Below are positions 34,338-41,980 of a stretch of 46,993 nucleotides of DNA, piece after piece. This stretch comes from DATDDB01 sp035260545 (GTDB taxonomy: Bacteria; Pseudomonadota; Gammaproteobacteria; Burkholderiales; Gallionellaceae). The DNA is taken from assembly GCA_035260545.1 (NCBI GenBank), contig DATFUZ010000014.1, forward strand, positions 1 through 46,993, written 5' to 3'. The position numbers and the translations under genes were made by a program. The notes beneath the pieces were generated by a model that saw only the letters and a list, made by a program, of their open reading frames with translations, was not told the DNA's origin and did not search any database. Every line of letters begins with the position of its first letter. Within the stretch, counting starts at the first letter, position 1.

Positions 34338-35066
34338 CTACATGGGCACAGGCCGCAAGATGACATACTGCTCGCGCACCTCGAAGCCGCGATCCGGCCA
34401 GGACTGGGCATAGGCCATCAGCCGCGCCGCGGCTTCCGGAACCGCTTCGCCGTTCACCGCACAATCGGCCAGCAGATAGCCCTCGGCATCGCGGGCGGCC
34501 ATGAGGCGGACGCCGCTGTAGCCATCGCCGCGCAGCCGCCCGCCGAGCGCATCCTGGATGCGCGTGGCCATGCAGAAGCTGCAAGGCTCTTCTTCATCCC
34601 GTGCTTGCGGGGGATCGCCAATGCGAATCACGGGGCCGAACAGGGCCTGATAAACCCTCTCCTTCCCGTCGCCAAGCGCCCTGAACCTGATGTTCATCAG
34701 GTCGCAATCCTGCACGTCAGGCCGTAGCGCGTCCTCCAGCACCGGCAGCGTGCGCTGCGCCCATGCCGCAAAGCCGGCCGCCATCGCTGCTTCGGCGCTG
34801 ACGCCGGCGGCATGCTGCACCTCCTGCAAGCCCTCCGGAAACAACTCGTCGTGAATGGCGACGATGCGGAGGGTGCTGACCACCCGCCCGTCTTCGAACT
34901 CGCCCGCTTCCGGCTTATCGCCGCCGAGCAGCGACACCTCCAGCCGCAGGCCGGACGGCAGCGAGACGCCGTCGCCGGAGACGCGCGCGGCCAACCCGGC
35001 CGCGCTGAGCATCCGCGCCAGTGTCTGAGCGATGGCGGGCTGGCCCGCCGCCCGGCGTGGGGCCAC
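34338..35066 (-). CDS. Hypothetical protein, DUF6348-like
   Basis: A 242-residue protein from a GTG at 35066, five bases after the stop of the upstream cNMP-binding gene, with no clear ribosome-binding site, so translation is probably coupled. Visible features are STLRIVAIHDELFPEGLQEV, AALFG-like VYQALFGPVIRIGD, and an EEPCSFCMAT segment with a CxxC pair. The Cys pair and overall order resemble DUF6348, a family of unknown function; this is a weak assignment. It ends about 45 bp before the signal-peptidase start. Confidence 0.6.
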   Translation of the reverse strand: MAPRRAAGQPAIAQTLARMLSAAGLAARVSGDGVSLPSGLRLEVSLLGGDKPEAGEFEDGRVVSTLRIVAIHDELFPEGLQEVQHAAGVSAEAAMAAGFAAWAQRTLPVLEDALRPDVQDCDLMNIRFRALGDGKERVYQALFGPVIRIGDPPQARDEEEPCSFCMATRIQDALGGRLRGDGYSGVRLMAARDAEGYLLADCAVNGEAVPEAAARLMAYAQSWPDRGFEVREQYVILRPVPM

Positions 35067-35071
35067 CGCGC

Positions 35072-35620
35072 TCAGTACCGCCCCTGGGTCTTGTTGATGT
35101 AGTTGGTCAGCTCGCGCTGCTCCTGGCTCATGCGCGCCAGGTTGTCGTGCGTCTTGCTGATGTAGTTGGTCAGGTCGCGCTGCTCCTGGTTCATGCGCGC
35201 GAGGTTGGCATGGGTCACGCGGAACAGCGCGCGCATCACCAGGTAGGCCACGCGCGGGCTCTCGTCGAGCAGCGCCTCGAAATCACGCGGGCTCAGGGTG
35301 TAGACCGTGGTCTTGCCCACCGCGCGCAGGGTCGCCTTGCGGCTCGTCTGCTCGACGAAGGCGCGGGTGCCGGCGCATTCGCCCTCGCGCAGGGTGTACA
35401 CGGGCTGGTCCACGCCGTCCGCATCGCGGCTCAGTACCTGCACCTGCCCGGCCGCCAGGATAAAGAGGCTGTAATCGTCATCGCCCTCCTTCACCAGAAA
35501 CTCGCCCACGTTCAGATGGCGCACGCCCATCCTGGCGGCGAGCAGCTTCGCCTTGTCGTCCGACAGCTCCTGGCCCACTACCGAATTGGCGACCACCCTG
35601 TAATCTGCAACCTCACTCAT
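35072..35620 (-). CDS. Cyclic-nucleotide-binding-domain protein with 20-residue C-terminal repeats
   Basis: A 182-residue protein after a GAGGAG ribosome-binding site. Residues 20-140 form a cNMP-binding beta-roll (NVGEFLVKEGDDDYSLFILA, VYTLREGECAGTRAF, SRKATLRAVGKTTVYTLSP). The Glu that normally contacts the ribose in the FGELAL box is not seen (AGTRAF), so classical cAMP binding is doubtful. The tail holds two tandem 20-residue repeats, NLARMNQEQRDLTNYISKTH and NLARMSQEQRELTNYINKTQ, probably a coiled-coil or docking segment. It has no DNA-binding domain. Confidence 0.82.
   Translation of the reverse strand: MSEVADYRVVANSVVGQELSDDKAKLLAARMGVRHLNVGEFLVKEGDDDYSLFILAAGQVQVLSRDADGVDQPVYTLREGECAGTRAFVEQTSRKATLRAVGKTTVYTLSPRDFEALLDESPRVAYLVMRALFRVTHANLARMNQEQRDLTNYISKTHDNLARMSQEQRELTNYINKTQGRY
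35087..35206. repeat. Two 60-bp tandem coding repeats
   Basis: The segments 35147-35206 and 35087-35146 are about 60 bp each and nearly identical (TGTAGTTGGTCAG, CGCGCTGCTCCTGG, TCATGCGCGC shared). They encode the two 20-residue helical repeats at the end of the cNMP-binding protein. Confidence 0.85.
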
Positions 35621-35798
35621 GTTACGACTCCTCTTCCTGATGATTAATCACTGAAATTCGGACGTCCTCGCGCAATGCCATGCGACTCCGCGCCAATACA
35701 AAGGCGCTAATTGTGGTTAATGCGACAAGATTACACCATCCCGGATTTCATTGCATTTCGACCGGACGGGCGCGCAACAGGGAGGAAAGCGAGGATGG

Positions 35799-35845
35799 TG
35801 AGGCCGTGCCGGCCTCACTCGCTCAAAAAGACCGCCGCAAGGCGG
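35799..35845 (-). terminator. Double hairpin terminator of the 49-residue membrane-protein gene
   Basis: Reading the minus strand, CCGCC-TTGC-GGCGG (35832-35845) is followed by TCTTTTT. Next comes a second 7-bp stem TGAGGCC/GGCCTCA (35799-35817). It begins about 13 bp after the stop codon at 35858. Confidence 0.75.
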
Positions 35846-35857
35846 AGCTTGATCCGC

Positions 35858-36007
35858 TCAGACGGCGGCGACCAGCGAATACATCACGCCGGCCATTCCG
35901 GCCATTGCGAGTACGTGCAGGGTGGGATGCGTGAACTGCGTGTCCTTGTCCCATTTGATGAACAGGGCGGTCAACACGGTACTGATAAGCGTCAAGTGGG
36001 CAAACAT
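35858..36007 (-). CDS. 49-residue small membrane protein
   Basis: ATG (complement of 36005-36007) lies nine bases after GGAGGA. The product starts MFAHLTLISTVLTALFIKWD, has a polar turn (KDTQFTHPTLH), and ends in a second hydrophobic segment (VLAMAGMAGVMYSLVAAV), so it should be a two-helix membrane hairpin. The strong ribosome-binding site and the matching terminator downstream make it a real, self-contained unit although it is very short. No family is recognised. Confidence 0.65.
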   Translation of the reverse strand: MFAHLTLISTVLTALFIKWDKDTQFTHPTLHVLAMAGMAGVMYSLVAAV

Positions 36008-36541
36008 GGCTTCATGTCCTCCAGGAAAAACGGCCGGCCGCCCCCCAGCGGGGAAACTGGGCCCAATCACGGCGGCCGTGCCCGCATATTGAGATTTCGC
36101 GCGAACGTTTTCAACGCCCAGCCAACGAACGGAAGTGAAATCGGACAAATGGCGGGAAAATGTTGCGGCGAGCCCACAGCGCGCCGGAAGTCGGCGCCGC
36201 GGAACCCGACGAACGGCGGCCATCCAGTTGACTCGACAGGATATTTGCATAGTCGCGGCAGGGGTATTTCCCATCCCCGCCGGGCCGTTCCGGCATCAGA
36301 CGGCAGCAAGACGACGGGCCCGGAAGATCGCCGCGAAGGCCCTTGCCCAAGGCAGACCAGGGAAGTCCCGCGACAGGCATGCGAAATTGCCGCACGGCGC
36401 GTGACACAGGCCGGTTGATTCCGTCCCGCCGCCGTTTGCATTTGCGTCATGCGAGTGCATAATAAAACTGCCGTCCCGGAATCTCCGGAGAGCAAGGGAT
36501 CTCCGGCAACACAGCAGGCAAACAGCAATGAGGGACACAAG
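36008..36541. other. 534-bp intergenic region
   Basis: It lies between divergent genes. I find no supported gene; the long frames on both strands are GC-skewed and lack ribosome-binding sites. A possible promoter for the downstream plus-strand gene lies at 36436-36463. Confidence 0.45.
36436..36463 (+). promoter_or_regulatory. Possible sigma-70 promoter
   Basis: TTGCAT (36436-36441) and CATAAT (36458-36463) are spaced 16 bp. The -10 is five of six to the consensus, the -35 is weak. The gene starts at 36542. Confidence 0.4.
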
Positions 36542-36979
36542 ATGAAGAAGATGGTGAAGAAGAACAAGAAGAAGAACAGGAAACTTCCCGTTGCCGTTGG
36601 CGTGATCGTCATCGGCTTGATCGCCTACTGGCTATGGCCCGCCGAAGCGCCGCCACCGGCGACGCAGCCCGCCCCCACGATACTGAAAGAACACGCCACC
36701 GAGGAGCCTGCGAAGCAGCCGGCCCACGAGGAAAAGGATAAGATCCGGGTCACCTTCATCAACCACTTGGGTGACGCAAACGTCACATTCTCCGTGGACG
36801 GCGTTCACATTTGCACCGCGACTGCGGGCAAGGCCTGTTATGGCGATGTGCCCTTCGGCAAGCACGTCGTAGAGGCTCTGGAGGGAGACAAGGTCATCCG
36901 CACCCTGAACCTCAGTCTGGACCAGGACACCGCCGAGCCCAAGGTCGTCGTCTGCTTTCCTACCAGCCCCGATTGCTGA
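36542..36979 (+). CDS. Membrane-anchored hypothetical protein
   Basis: A 145-residue protein. A very Lys-rich N-terminus (MKKMVKKNKKKNRKL) precedes one transmembrane helix (about 16-32: PVAVGVIVIGLIAYWLW), then a Pro/Ala/Glu linker. A beta-rich periplasmic domain follows (RVTFINHLGDANVTFSVDGV, GKACYGDVPFGKHVVEALEG, PKVVVCFPTSPDC). Four cysteines lie in the periplasmic part and could form disulfides. The domain looks like a small immunoglobulin-like or PEGA-like fold (a PFGKHVVE-type turn), but that is a guess. The function is unknown. Confidence 0.7.
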   Translation: MKKMVKKNKKKNRKLPVAVGVIVIGLIAYWLWPAEAPPPATQPAPTILKEHATEEPAKQPAHEEKDKIRVTFINHLGDANVTFSVDGVHICTATAGKACYGDVPFGKHVVEALEGDKVIRTLNLSLDQDTAEPKVVVCFPTSPDC

Positions 36980-37001
36980 CGCGGCAAGCCCGGACGGCTG
37001 A

Positions 37002-37982
37002 TCAGGCGCGCGGCAATTCGGCGAGAAAAGCCGTGATTGCCGCCGCCATCTCGCGCCTGTGGCCCGCGGCCAGATGTCCGCCGCTGGCATAGCTCACGAA
37101 GTGCGCCTCCGGAATGTGCTCCGCGCAGTAACGCGCCCCCGCATAGATGCCATAAAGGTCGTCCTCCACCGCCAAAATCAGCGTGGGCACGCCAATGCGC
37201 TCCAGCTCATAGCGCGGCAGGCTGAACACCACTGCCGCATCGTTCAGCAGCCCGGCGCGGCGCGCGCTCACCGGCAAGACATGGTTGAGCATGGCGTATA
37301 TCGCCGCGCGCTCCTCCGGCTCCGCGCGCCGCACCGATTCCGGCGGCGTCGCCAGGATTGCGCGCATTGAAAAGCGCGGCGCATAGCGCACCAGCAGCCA
37401 GAAGAGAAAATCCGAACCCATCGCCCGCTCCAGCAGCCTGCGCCGCCCGGATGAGAGCCGCAGCGCAGGCGCGCGACCCTGCCCGGGCGCATAGGCCGCA
37501 GGGGCGAGCAGCACCAGCGCCTGCGTGCGCGCCGGGTGGCGCAGCGCAAACTGCATGGCCGAAGGGCCGCCCGCCGAAGCGCCCACCACCACCGCGCGCT
37601 CCACCTTCAGCGCGTCGAGCAGGCAGGCACAGGCATCCGCCTGCGCCTCGGCGGAGGCATCGTCCGGCAGCGGCGAGCGCAGATAGCCGAAGCGCGACAC
37701 CGCGATCAGGCGGAAGCCCTGCCCCATCAGCGGCGCGGCTATATCCAGCCCCTGGTCGAAACCGCCCCCGGCCCCATGGATCACCAGCACCGGCTGTCCG
37801 TCGCCCGACTCGGCATATTCGATCTCCCCGCAGGGCGTGTGTAGCACCTGGCTCCCCGACCGCACACGCTCGCGCGCCTTGCGTAGATCGCCCTGATAAC
37901 GCGCGGCAAGGAAAACCGCCAGCCCGCCGAGCAGCAGGGCGCTGAAGACCAGTGCTTCAAAAATTTCTACTATGGTTGACAT
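37002..37982 (-). CDS. Membrane-anchored alpha/beta hydrolase
   Basis: A 326-residue protein with an N-terminal hydrophobic helix (about 7-27). The hydrolase core has the oxyanion HGAGGG box, the nucleophile elbow VVVGASAGGPSAMQ (GxSxG with Ser at about 136), an aspartate in ILAVEDDLYG and a final histidine in SYASGGHLAAGHR. All catalytic residues are present. The substrate is unknown; esterase or similar is a default guess. It converges with the plus-strand gene ending at 36979 and diverges from the aminotransferase gene. Confidence 0.85.
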   Translation of the reverse strand: MSTIVEIFEALVFSALLLGGLAVFLAARYQGDLRKARERVRSGSQVLHTPCGEIEYAESGDGQPVLVIHGAGGGFDQGLDIAAPLMGQGFRLIAVSRFGYLRSPLPDDASAEAQADACACLLDALKVERAVVVGASAGGPSAMQFALRHPARTQALVLLAPAAYAPGQGRAPALRLSSGRRRLLERAMGSDFLFWLLVRYAPRFSMRAILATPPESVRRAEPEERAAIYAMLNHVLPVSARRAGLLNDAAVVFSLPRYELERIGVPTLILAVEDDLYGIYAGARYCAEHIPEAHFVSYASGGHLAAGHRREMAAAITAFLAELPRA

Positions 37983-38069
37983 GGTTTTTTGCTAAAACAT
38001 CCGGTGCAGTGCCCGCGGTTGTTCTGCCGTACGCGGCGTGCGGCTGGTTCGCAGGCCGGGGTGAGCAGC

Positions 38070-38126
38070 AATTAAAAGGCCCGGCTCGCATTTTCCTCGA
38101 AATTTTAGGACTCGCCCGGCCATTTT
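38070..38126. repeat. Dispersed repeat of the AATTAAA-GGCC family, copy 1
   Basis: AATTAAAAGGCCCGGCTCGCATTTTCCTCG resembles 42851-42880 and 44164-44196. Its right half (GACTCGCCCGGCCATTTTGATT) is an imperfect inverted version of the left. It lies in the promoter region of the class V aminotransferase gene. Confidence 0.6.
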
Positions 38127-38174
38127 GATTGTATATTCGAACTGCAATCACAACCAGCAGAGGAAAGAATAATT

Positions 38175-39308
38175 ATGCCCGGCTTGCTCCCCGATCTAGA
38201 TCCCGATGGATTGCTCGAATATTCGGTCGTCTATACCGATCGCTCGCTGAACCACATGTCGAGGCAATTCCAGCAGGTTGTCAAAGACATATCCGCCTTG
38301 CTCAAGGAAACCTACAACGCCCGCGCGGCGATCATTGTTCCCGGCAGCGGCACATTCGGCATGGAATCGGTTGCGCGCCAATTCGCGCAAAATGAGAAAT
38401 GCCTCATCATACGCAACGGCTGGTTCAGCTATCGCTGGACCCAGATCCTGGAGACGGGGAACATCTCACAGGACGTTCACGTGTTGAAGGCACGGCAGAT
38501 CGAAAATACCCCCACCGGCTGCTTTGCACCGCCGCCTATCGATGAAGTTGTCGCCTTCATCGAAACCGAAAAACCTGCGCTCGTGTTCGTCCCCCATGTG
38601 GAGACATCCTCCGGCATCATCCTTCCGGACGGCTATGTGCAGGCCATCGGCGCAGCCGTCGAATCCATCGGTGGCATATTCGTGCTGGACTGCATCGCCT
38701 CGGGCGCGATGTGGATAGACATGAAAAAATGCAAGGTCGATGTGCTGATTTCGGCCCCGCAAAAGGGCTGGAGCAGCACACCCTGCTGCGCCATGATAGG
38801 CTTGGGAGACCGCGCGCGCGCCAAGATTGAGCATACGCAAAGCAACAGCTTTGCCATGGACCTGAAGAAGTGGCTGCAAATCATCGAGACCTATGAGAAC
38901 GGCGGCCATCTTTATCACGCCACCATGCCGACCGATGGCCTGAAGCAATTGCGCGACAACATGCAGGAAACGAAGGCGCTCGGTTTGGAAACAACCCGGG
39001 CCAGGCAAATCGACCTGGGCAAGAAAGTGCGCGCCCTGCTCGAATCGAAAAACTTCACCTCCGTCGCCGCACCCGGATTTCAATCACCCGGGGTCGTGGT
39101 GAGCTACACCTCCGATCCCGACATCCAGAACGGGAAGAAATTCATCGAAACGGGCTTGCAGAGCGCGGCCGGCGTGCCGCTGCAATGCGATGAGAGAGCC
39201 GACTTCCGCACCTTCAGGCTGGGCTTGTTCGGCCTGGAAAAATTGCAGAACGTCGACCGCACCGTCGCCAACCTGAGCGATGCGCTGGACCGTATTGAAC
39301 GCCATTAA
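38175..39308 (+). CDS. Class V aminotransferase (serine-pyruvate/alanine-glyoxylate type)
   Basis: A 377-residue PLP enzyme. The phosphate-binding turn is IIVPGSGTFGMESVAR, the ring-contact region is FVLDCIASGAMWIDM (Asp), and the Schiff-base lysine is in LISAPQKGWSSTPCCA. A C-terminal ADFRTFRLGLFG (substrate-carboxylate Arg) follows. Length and order match the alanine-glyoxylate/serine-pyruvate group. The specific amino donor is not evident. It has no signal peptide. A 10-bp inverted repeat follows the stop and may end the transcript. Confidence 0.87.
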   Translation: MPGLLPDLDPDGLLEYSVVYTDRSLNHMSRQFQQVVKDISALLKETYNARAAIIVPGSGTFGMESVARQFAQNEKCLIIRNGWFSYRWTQILETGNISQDVHVLKARQIENTPTGCFAPPPIDEVVAFIETEKPALVFVPHVETSSGIILPDGYVQAIGAAVESIGGIFVLDCIASGAMWIDMKKCKVDVLISAPQKGWSSTPCCAMIGLGDRARAKIEHTQSNSFAMDLKKWLQIIETYENGGHLYHATMPTDGLKQLRDNMQETKALGLETTRARQIDLGKKVRALLESKNFTSVAAPGFQSPGVVVSYTSDPDIQNGKKFIETGLQSAAGVPLQCDERADFRTFRLGLFGLEKLQNVDRTVANLSDALDRIERH

Positions 39309-39316
39309 CGACCACC

Positions 39317-39342
39317 GTCATTCCGGCGCAGACCGGAATGAC
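39317..39342. repeat. GTCATTCCGG/CCGGAATGAC hairpin after the aminotransferase gene
   Basis: A perfect 10-bp stem (39317-39326 with 39333-39342) encloses a six-base loop. There is no T-run. The same CATTCCGGCGxAGGCCGGAAT core is found at 44281-44304 and in part at 44226-44240, so it is a dispersed repeat that may double as a transcript end. Confidence 0.7.
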
Positions 39343-39400
39343 CCAGTAACGGATTGCACATGCTGTCGCCAATCATGGAAACCTCAAGCGCTTAACAGCC

Positions 39401-39574
39401 AGCCCCGAAACCGGAGTAGATGGTAATTCTAGATAGGACTACGCCTCCCGTAGCAGGCATGACGAAATTCCGGCCCGCATAGCTACGGTAGCCGGAGCAA
39501 TCAGGCCATCATTTCGCCTACCCTGCTACGCCTGCCGTAGCTATCCTGCGCCCCCCTGCTACGTCAGCCGGAGT
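39401..39574. repeat. Array of five 17-bp imperfect palindromes at the 3' end of the winged-helix gene
   Basis: Units on the plus strand are 39558-39574 (GCTACGTCAGCCGGAGT), 39525-39541 (GCTACGCCTGCCGTAGC), 39482-39498 (GCTACGGTAGCCGGAGC), 39438-39454 (ACTACGCCTCCCGTAGC) and, degenerate, 39401-39417 (AGCCCCGAAACCGGAGT). The consensus is GCTACG-N4-CCGKAGC. Starts are 33, 43, 44 and 37 bp apart. The first two lie inside the coding end of the gene at 39518-40018. They look like iterons or operator sites. A CRISPR array is excluded by the short, unequal spacing. Confidence 0.8.
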
Positions 39575-40018
39575 AAGGTTTGCGTTTTTATCCACAGCCT
39601 GCACGATGGCAGGCGCGTGCTCCTTCAGCCGGTAAGCGCCGCGCGGAAAAGCGGCCGGCCCGTAATCCAGCTTGCCGCCGCACTCGTCCAGCGCAAACCA
39701 GGTGAGCGCATACAGCGAGCACTTGTTCGGCCGCCAGCCCTTGCGCGTCTCCACGATCAGGCAGGAATCCAGCAGCGCCCGCTTCGCGCGATTGAGCGTA
39801 TCCTCCGACTTCCAGCCGCGCGCCCGCATCACCTTCCACGACGCGGAGAGATCGCCGTTGTTATCGCCCCGATACTGCGCCGCCACATCGAACAACAGCA
39901 TGCGCCCATGCGCCCCCAGCCCCAGATAGGCCGCACTGTTCAGCACCGCGAGCGGCACCGTGACAAACGCACCGCCGTCGCGCTTCGCATTCGCATTCTT
40001 GAACCGTTTCTTGCCCAT
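39518..40018 (-). CDS. Winged-helix, replication-initiator-like protein with repeat-encoded tail
   Basis: A 166-residue basic protein. The core (about 15-130) reads like a small winged-helix Rep/helix-turn-helix domain: FVTVPLAVLNSAAYLGLGAH, RMLLFDVAAQYRGDNNGDLS, WKVMRARGWKSEDTLNRAKR, LLDSCLIVETRKGWRPNKCS and LYALTWFALDE. I recall similar proteins of unknown role in other beta- and gammaproteobacteria, some also ending in repetitive tails. The last 20 residues (LTPADVAGG ... ATAGVAG) are encoded by two units of the palindromic array, which continues beyond the stop. It could bind its own array. No replication role is proven. Confidence 0.75.
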   Translation of the reverse strand: MGKKRFKNANAKRDGGAFVTVPLAVLNSAAYLGLGAHGRMLLFDVAAQYRGDNNGDLSASWKVMRARGWKSEDTLNRAKRALLDSCLIVETRKGWRPNKCSLYALTWFALDECGGKLDYGPAAFPRGAYRLKEHAPAIVQAVDKNANLTPADVAGGRRIATAGVAG

Positions 40019-40240
40019 TCCCTACCCCTTCCGCCGAACGAAACGGGCGAAACTACGGTTACCCATACCCATCAAGGGCAGCGCCAACGTGCTGCCGGGG
40101 GCAAGGAAAGGCGGCCGGAAAAACGAGCGCGAAAAAGCCGCGCCGGCGAAACAGTGCCCTTGATCGCGCACGGGCACTGCTACTGTCCGTGCCCGTGCCG
40201 CCCACAAGCGGCGATTATCGTGACCACCACAGGAGTAGCC

Positions 40241-40441
40241 ATGCCGGAAACCGAGATGAAATTGCCCGCCCGAGATGCGACCGAAGCCTACCTTACACAG
40301 GATGGATACATCTGCCTGAGACAAACCGCCGAAACCGGCGACGACGCGGTCATCATGCTGCTGCCGCACGACATTCCCCAGGTGGTCGAGTGGCTGCAAG
40401 GTCTGGTGAATAAACTTCCCTCGGCTCCGAAGCCGGCATAG
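40241..40441 (+). CDS. 66-residue hypothetical protein divergent from the winged-helix gene
   Basis: The ATG at 40241 follows AGGAG five bases upstream. The product is acidic, starts MPETEMKLPARDATEAYLTQ, and has a core DGYICLRQTAETGDDAVIML followed by LPHDIPQVVEWLQGL. No signal or membrane segment is present. The 222 bp between it and the winged-helix gene would be a shared divergent control region. It may be a partner or a target of that protein, by position only. Confidence 0.6.
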   Translation: MPETEMKLPARDATEAYLTQDGYICLRQTAETGDDAVIMLLPHDIPQVVEWLQGLVNKLPSAPKPA

Positions 40442-40519
40442 AGGCGTGAAGGGGGCGCGCGCTCAGCTTCCCTGGAACATGAAGGCGAAGCCTGAAAATC
40501 ATCTAGCCGGCCCCTTTGA

Positions 40520-41617
40520 TTACGCGGGCTGGACGGACGGTTCGAATACCGTGACCCGGTTCCTGCCCTGCTGCTTGGCCTGATACATGGCAATGTCTGC
40601 GTCGCGCTGAATGTGCTCGATGGCGACATGGCGGGCCTCGCGGCTCGCGAGGCCGATGCTGGCGGTGACCCGGATCTTTTCCGCACCGGCGACCACGGGC
40701 CTCAACTCCTCAATATTGGCGCGGAGCTTTTCCGCCAACCGGCTGGCTCCGGCTTGATCCGCAACGGGCAGGAATACGGAAAACTCCTCGCCACCGATGC
40801 GCGCCGACACATCGCTCTGGCGAACGGAATTGCGGATGCAGTCAGCCACCTCCCGCAAAACTTCATCGCCCGCAGCGTGACCATAGGTATCGTTGATGCG
40901 CTTGAAATGGTCGATGTCTATGAAAAGCACAGCGAACGGCGCGTCCGCACGCAACGCGCCGGGGATCAACTGGTTGCAGAGGGAGTAATAAGCGCGCGCA
41001 TTCATCAGGCCGGTCAGCGGATCGGTCGCCGCCAATTCACGAAACTTCTGGTTGGCCTCCACCATCGCAACATAGAAGCGGTAGGCGCGGCGGTTGTAGA
41101 AATAGAAAAAGACGCTGGAAAACACCAGCGTGAGCGTCACCGTGGCCAGGGCATTTCCCGAGAAAGGCTTAATGAGATAAGCGTTCGCCAGATAGATGCT
41201 GGCCAGCGATACCAACGTCACCCCTATGCCGGCGGCGCTGCCCAGCAAGATATATACGGCAGGCAACACCACGAAATACCAGGCCGCCCGCATGGAATCA
41301 TTCGGGACCAGCATCAGCGCGGAAAAATAGATCAGCAAACTGGCGACGACGTAAAGCCAGCAGATGACCGCGAAACGCTCCTTGTGTCCGTAGAGCGCAA
41401 CGGTCATCACGACACAGGCTGCGGACATCAGCTTGATATTGAACACCTGCGCCGCAGGGAGCCGGTTCAGATTGAACGCATCGGCAGCGATAATCAAACC
41501 GCAAACGGCGATCCCCATCAGCAGCAACACATAGAGCAGCCGGAACCTGAACCGCAGGAAATCCTCGTCCTCGCTGAATTCCGCCCCGCCAAAGATCAAC
41601 AACTCGAACTTACCCAC
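40520..41617 (-). CDS. Membrane-bound diguanylate cyclase
   Basis: About 365 residues; the start is uncertain between TTG 41629 and GTG 41617 (GGGGGGAG just upstream of the latter). About six transmembrane helices (about 28-175) form an MHYT/MASE-like sensor region. A linker follows, then a complete GGDEF domain: DPLTGLMNARAYYSLC, LFIDIDHFKRINDTYGH, RIGGEEF (about 275) with an RxxD inhibition site (RQSD) five residues before it, and VTASIGLA. It should synthesise c-di-GMP at the inner membrane. The signal is unknown. Confidence 0.9.
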   Translation of the reverse strand: MGKFELLIFGGAEFSEDEDFLRFRFRLLYVLLLMGIAVCGLIIAADAFNLNRLPAAQVFNIKLMSAACVVMTVALYGHKERFAVICWLYVVASLLIYFSALMLVPNDSMRAAWYFVVLPAVYILLGSAAGIGVTLVSLASIYLANAYLIKPFSGNALATVTLTLVFSSVFFYFYNRRAYRFYVAMVEANQKFRELAATDPLTGLMNARAYYSLCNQLIPGALRADAPFAVLFIDIDHFKRINDTYGHAAGDEVLREVADCIRNSVRQSDVSARIGGEEFSVFLPVADQAGASRLAEKLRANIEELRPVVAGAEKIRVTASIGLASREARHVAIEHIQRDADIAMYQAKQQGRNRVTVFEPSVQPA

Positions 41618-41980
41618 CGCTCCCCCCAAGCACCCGTGCCCCCCGCACGCCCTCCCCGGCGGGTTTGTCTATTATAAACCTTTACCCTTCACCTGCCCGT
41701 AAGTGTGGGTATCAATGCAATCGGTCGCGATTGCTCTCGCAACCCGCGGAGTAGCAAGACACGTGGGAGGCAAAATCGCAGCGCTGCCCACCGATTGGCT
41801 GAGCGTGGGCACGGCTTGGCAGGCTTTGCCTATCCTGCCTGGCTACGCAGCCTGAGCAAGGCGAAGCCCAACAACTCCGGCAGGATGGTGGGATTCATCT
41901 GATTCGGCTCATCGCACCAAATGCGGCTTACACAATCAATGGAGTCTGCCCCGTTGATTTTTCAGCCCAAGCCATGAGCT
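41618..41980. other. 363-bp intergenic region built of dispersed repeats
   Basis: No gene is supported. It contains the second copy of the 80-bp repeat (41763-41844), directly joined to a part copy of the TGAGCAAGGCGAAGCCCAACAA family (41852-41873). Confidence 0.6.
41763..41844. repeat. Dispersed repeat, copy 2 (partner at 25531-25609)
   Basis: The shared core is GCAAAA-CGCAGCG-TGCCCACCGATTG, then GTGGGCACGGCTT and CCTGCCTGGCT. The two copies differ by small indels and substitutions, so they are old rather than recent duplicates. Confidence 0.7.

Noticed and set aside
35858..36274. 138-codon minus-strand frame containing the 49-residue membrane protein
   Set aside because: Only the last 49 codons look like a protein and have a ribosome-binding site. 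The upstream part is Arg/Pro-rich and lacks a start signal.
39401..39574. CRISPR array
   Set aside because: The units are only 17 bp and imperfect, with unequal spacers of 16-27 bp, and no cas gene is nearby. The units are palindromic and partly coding.
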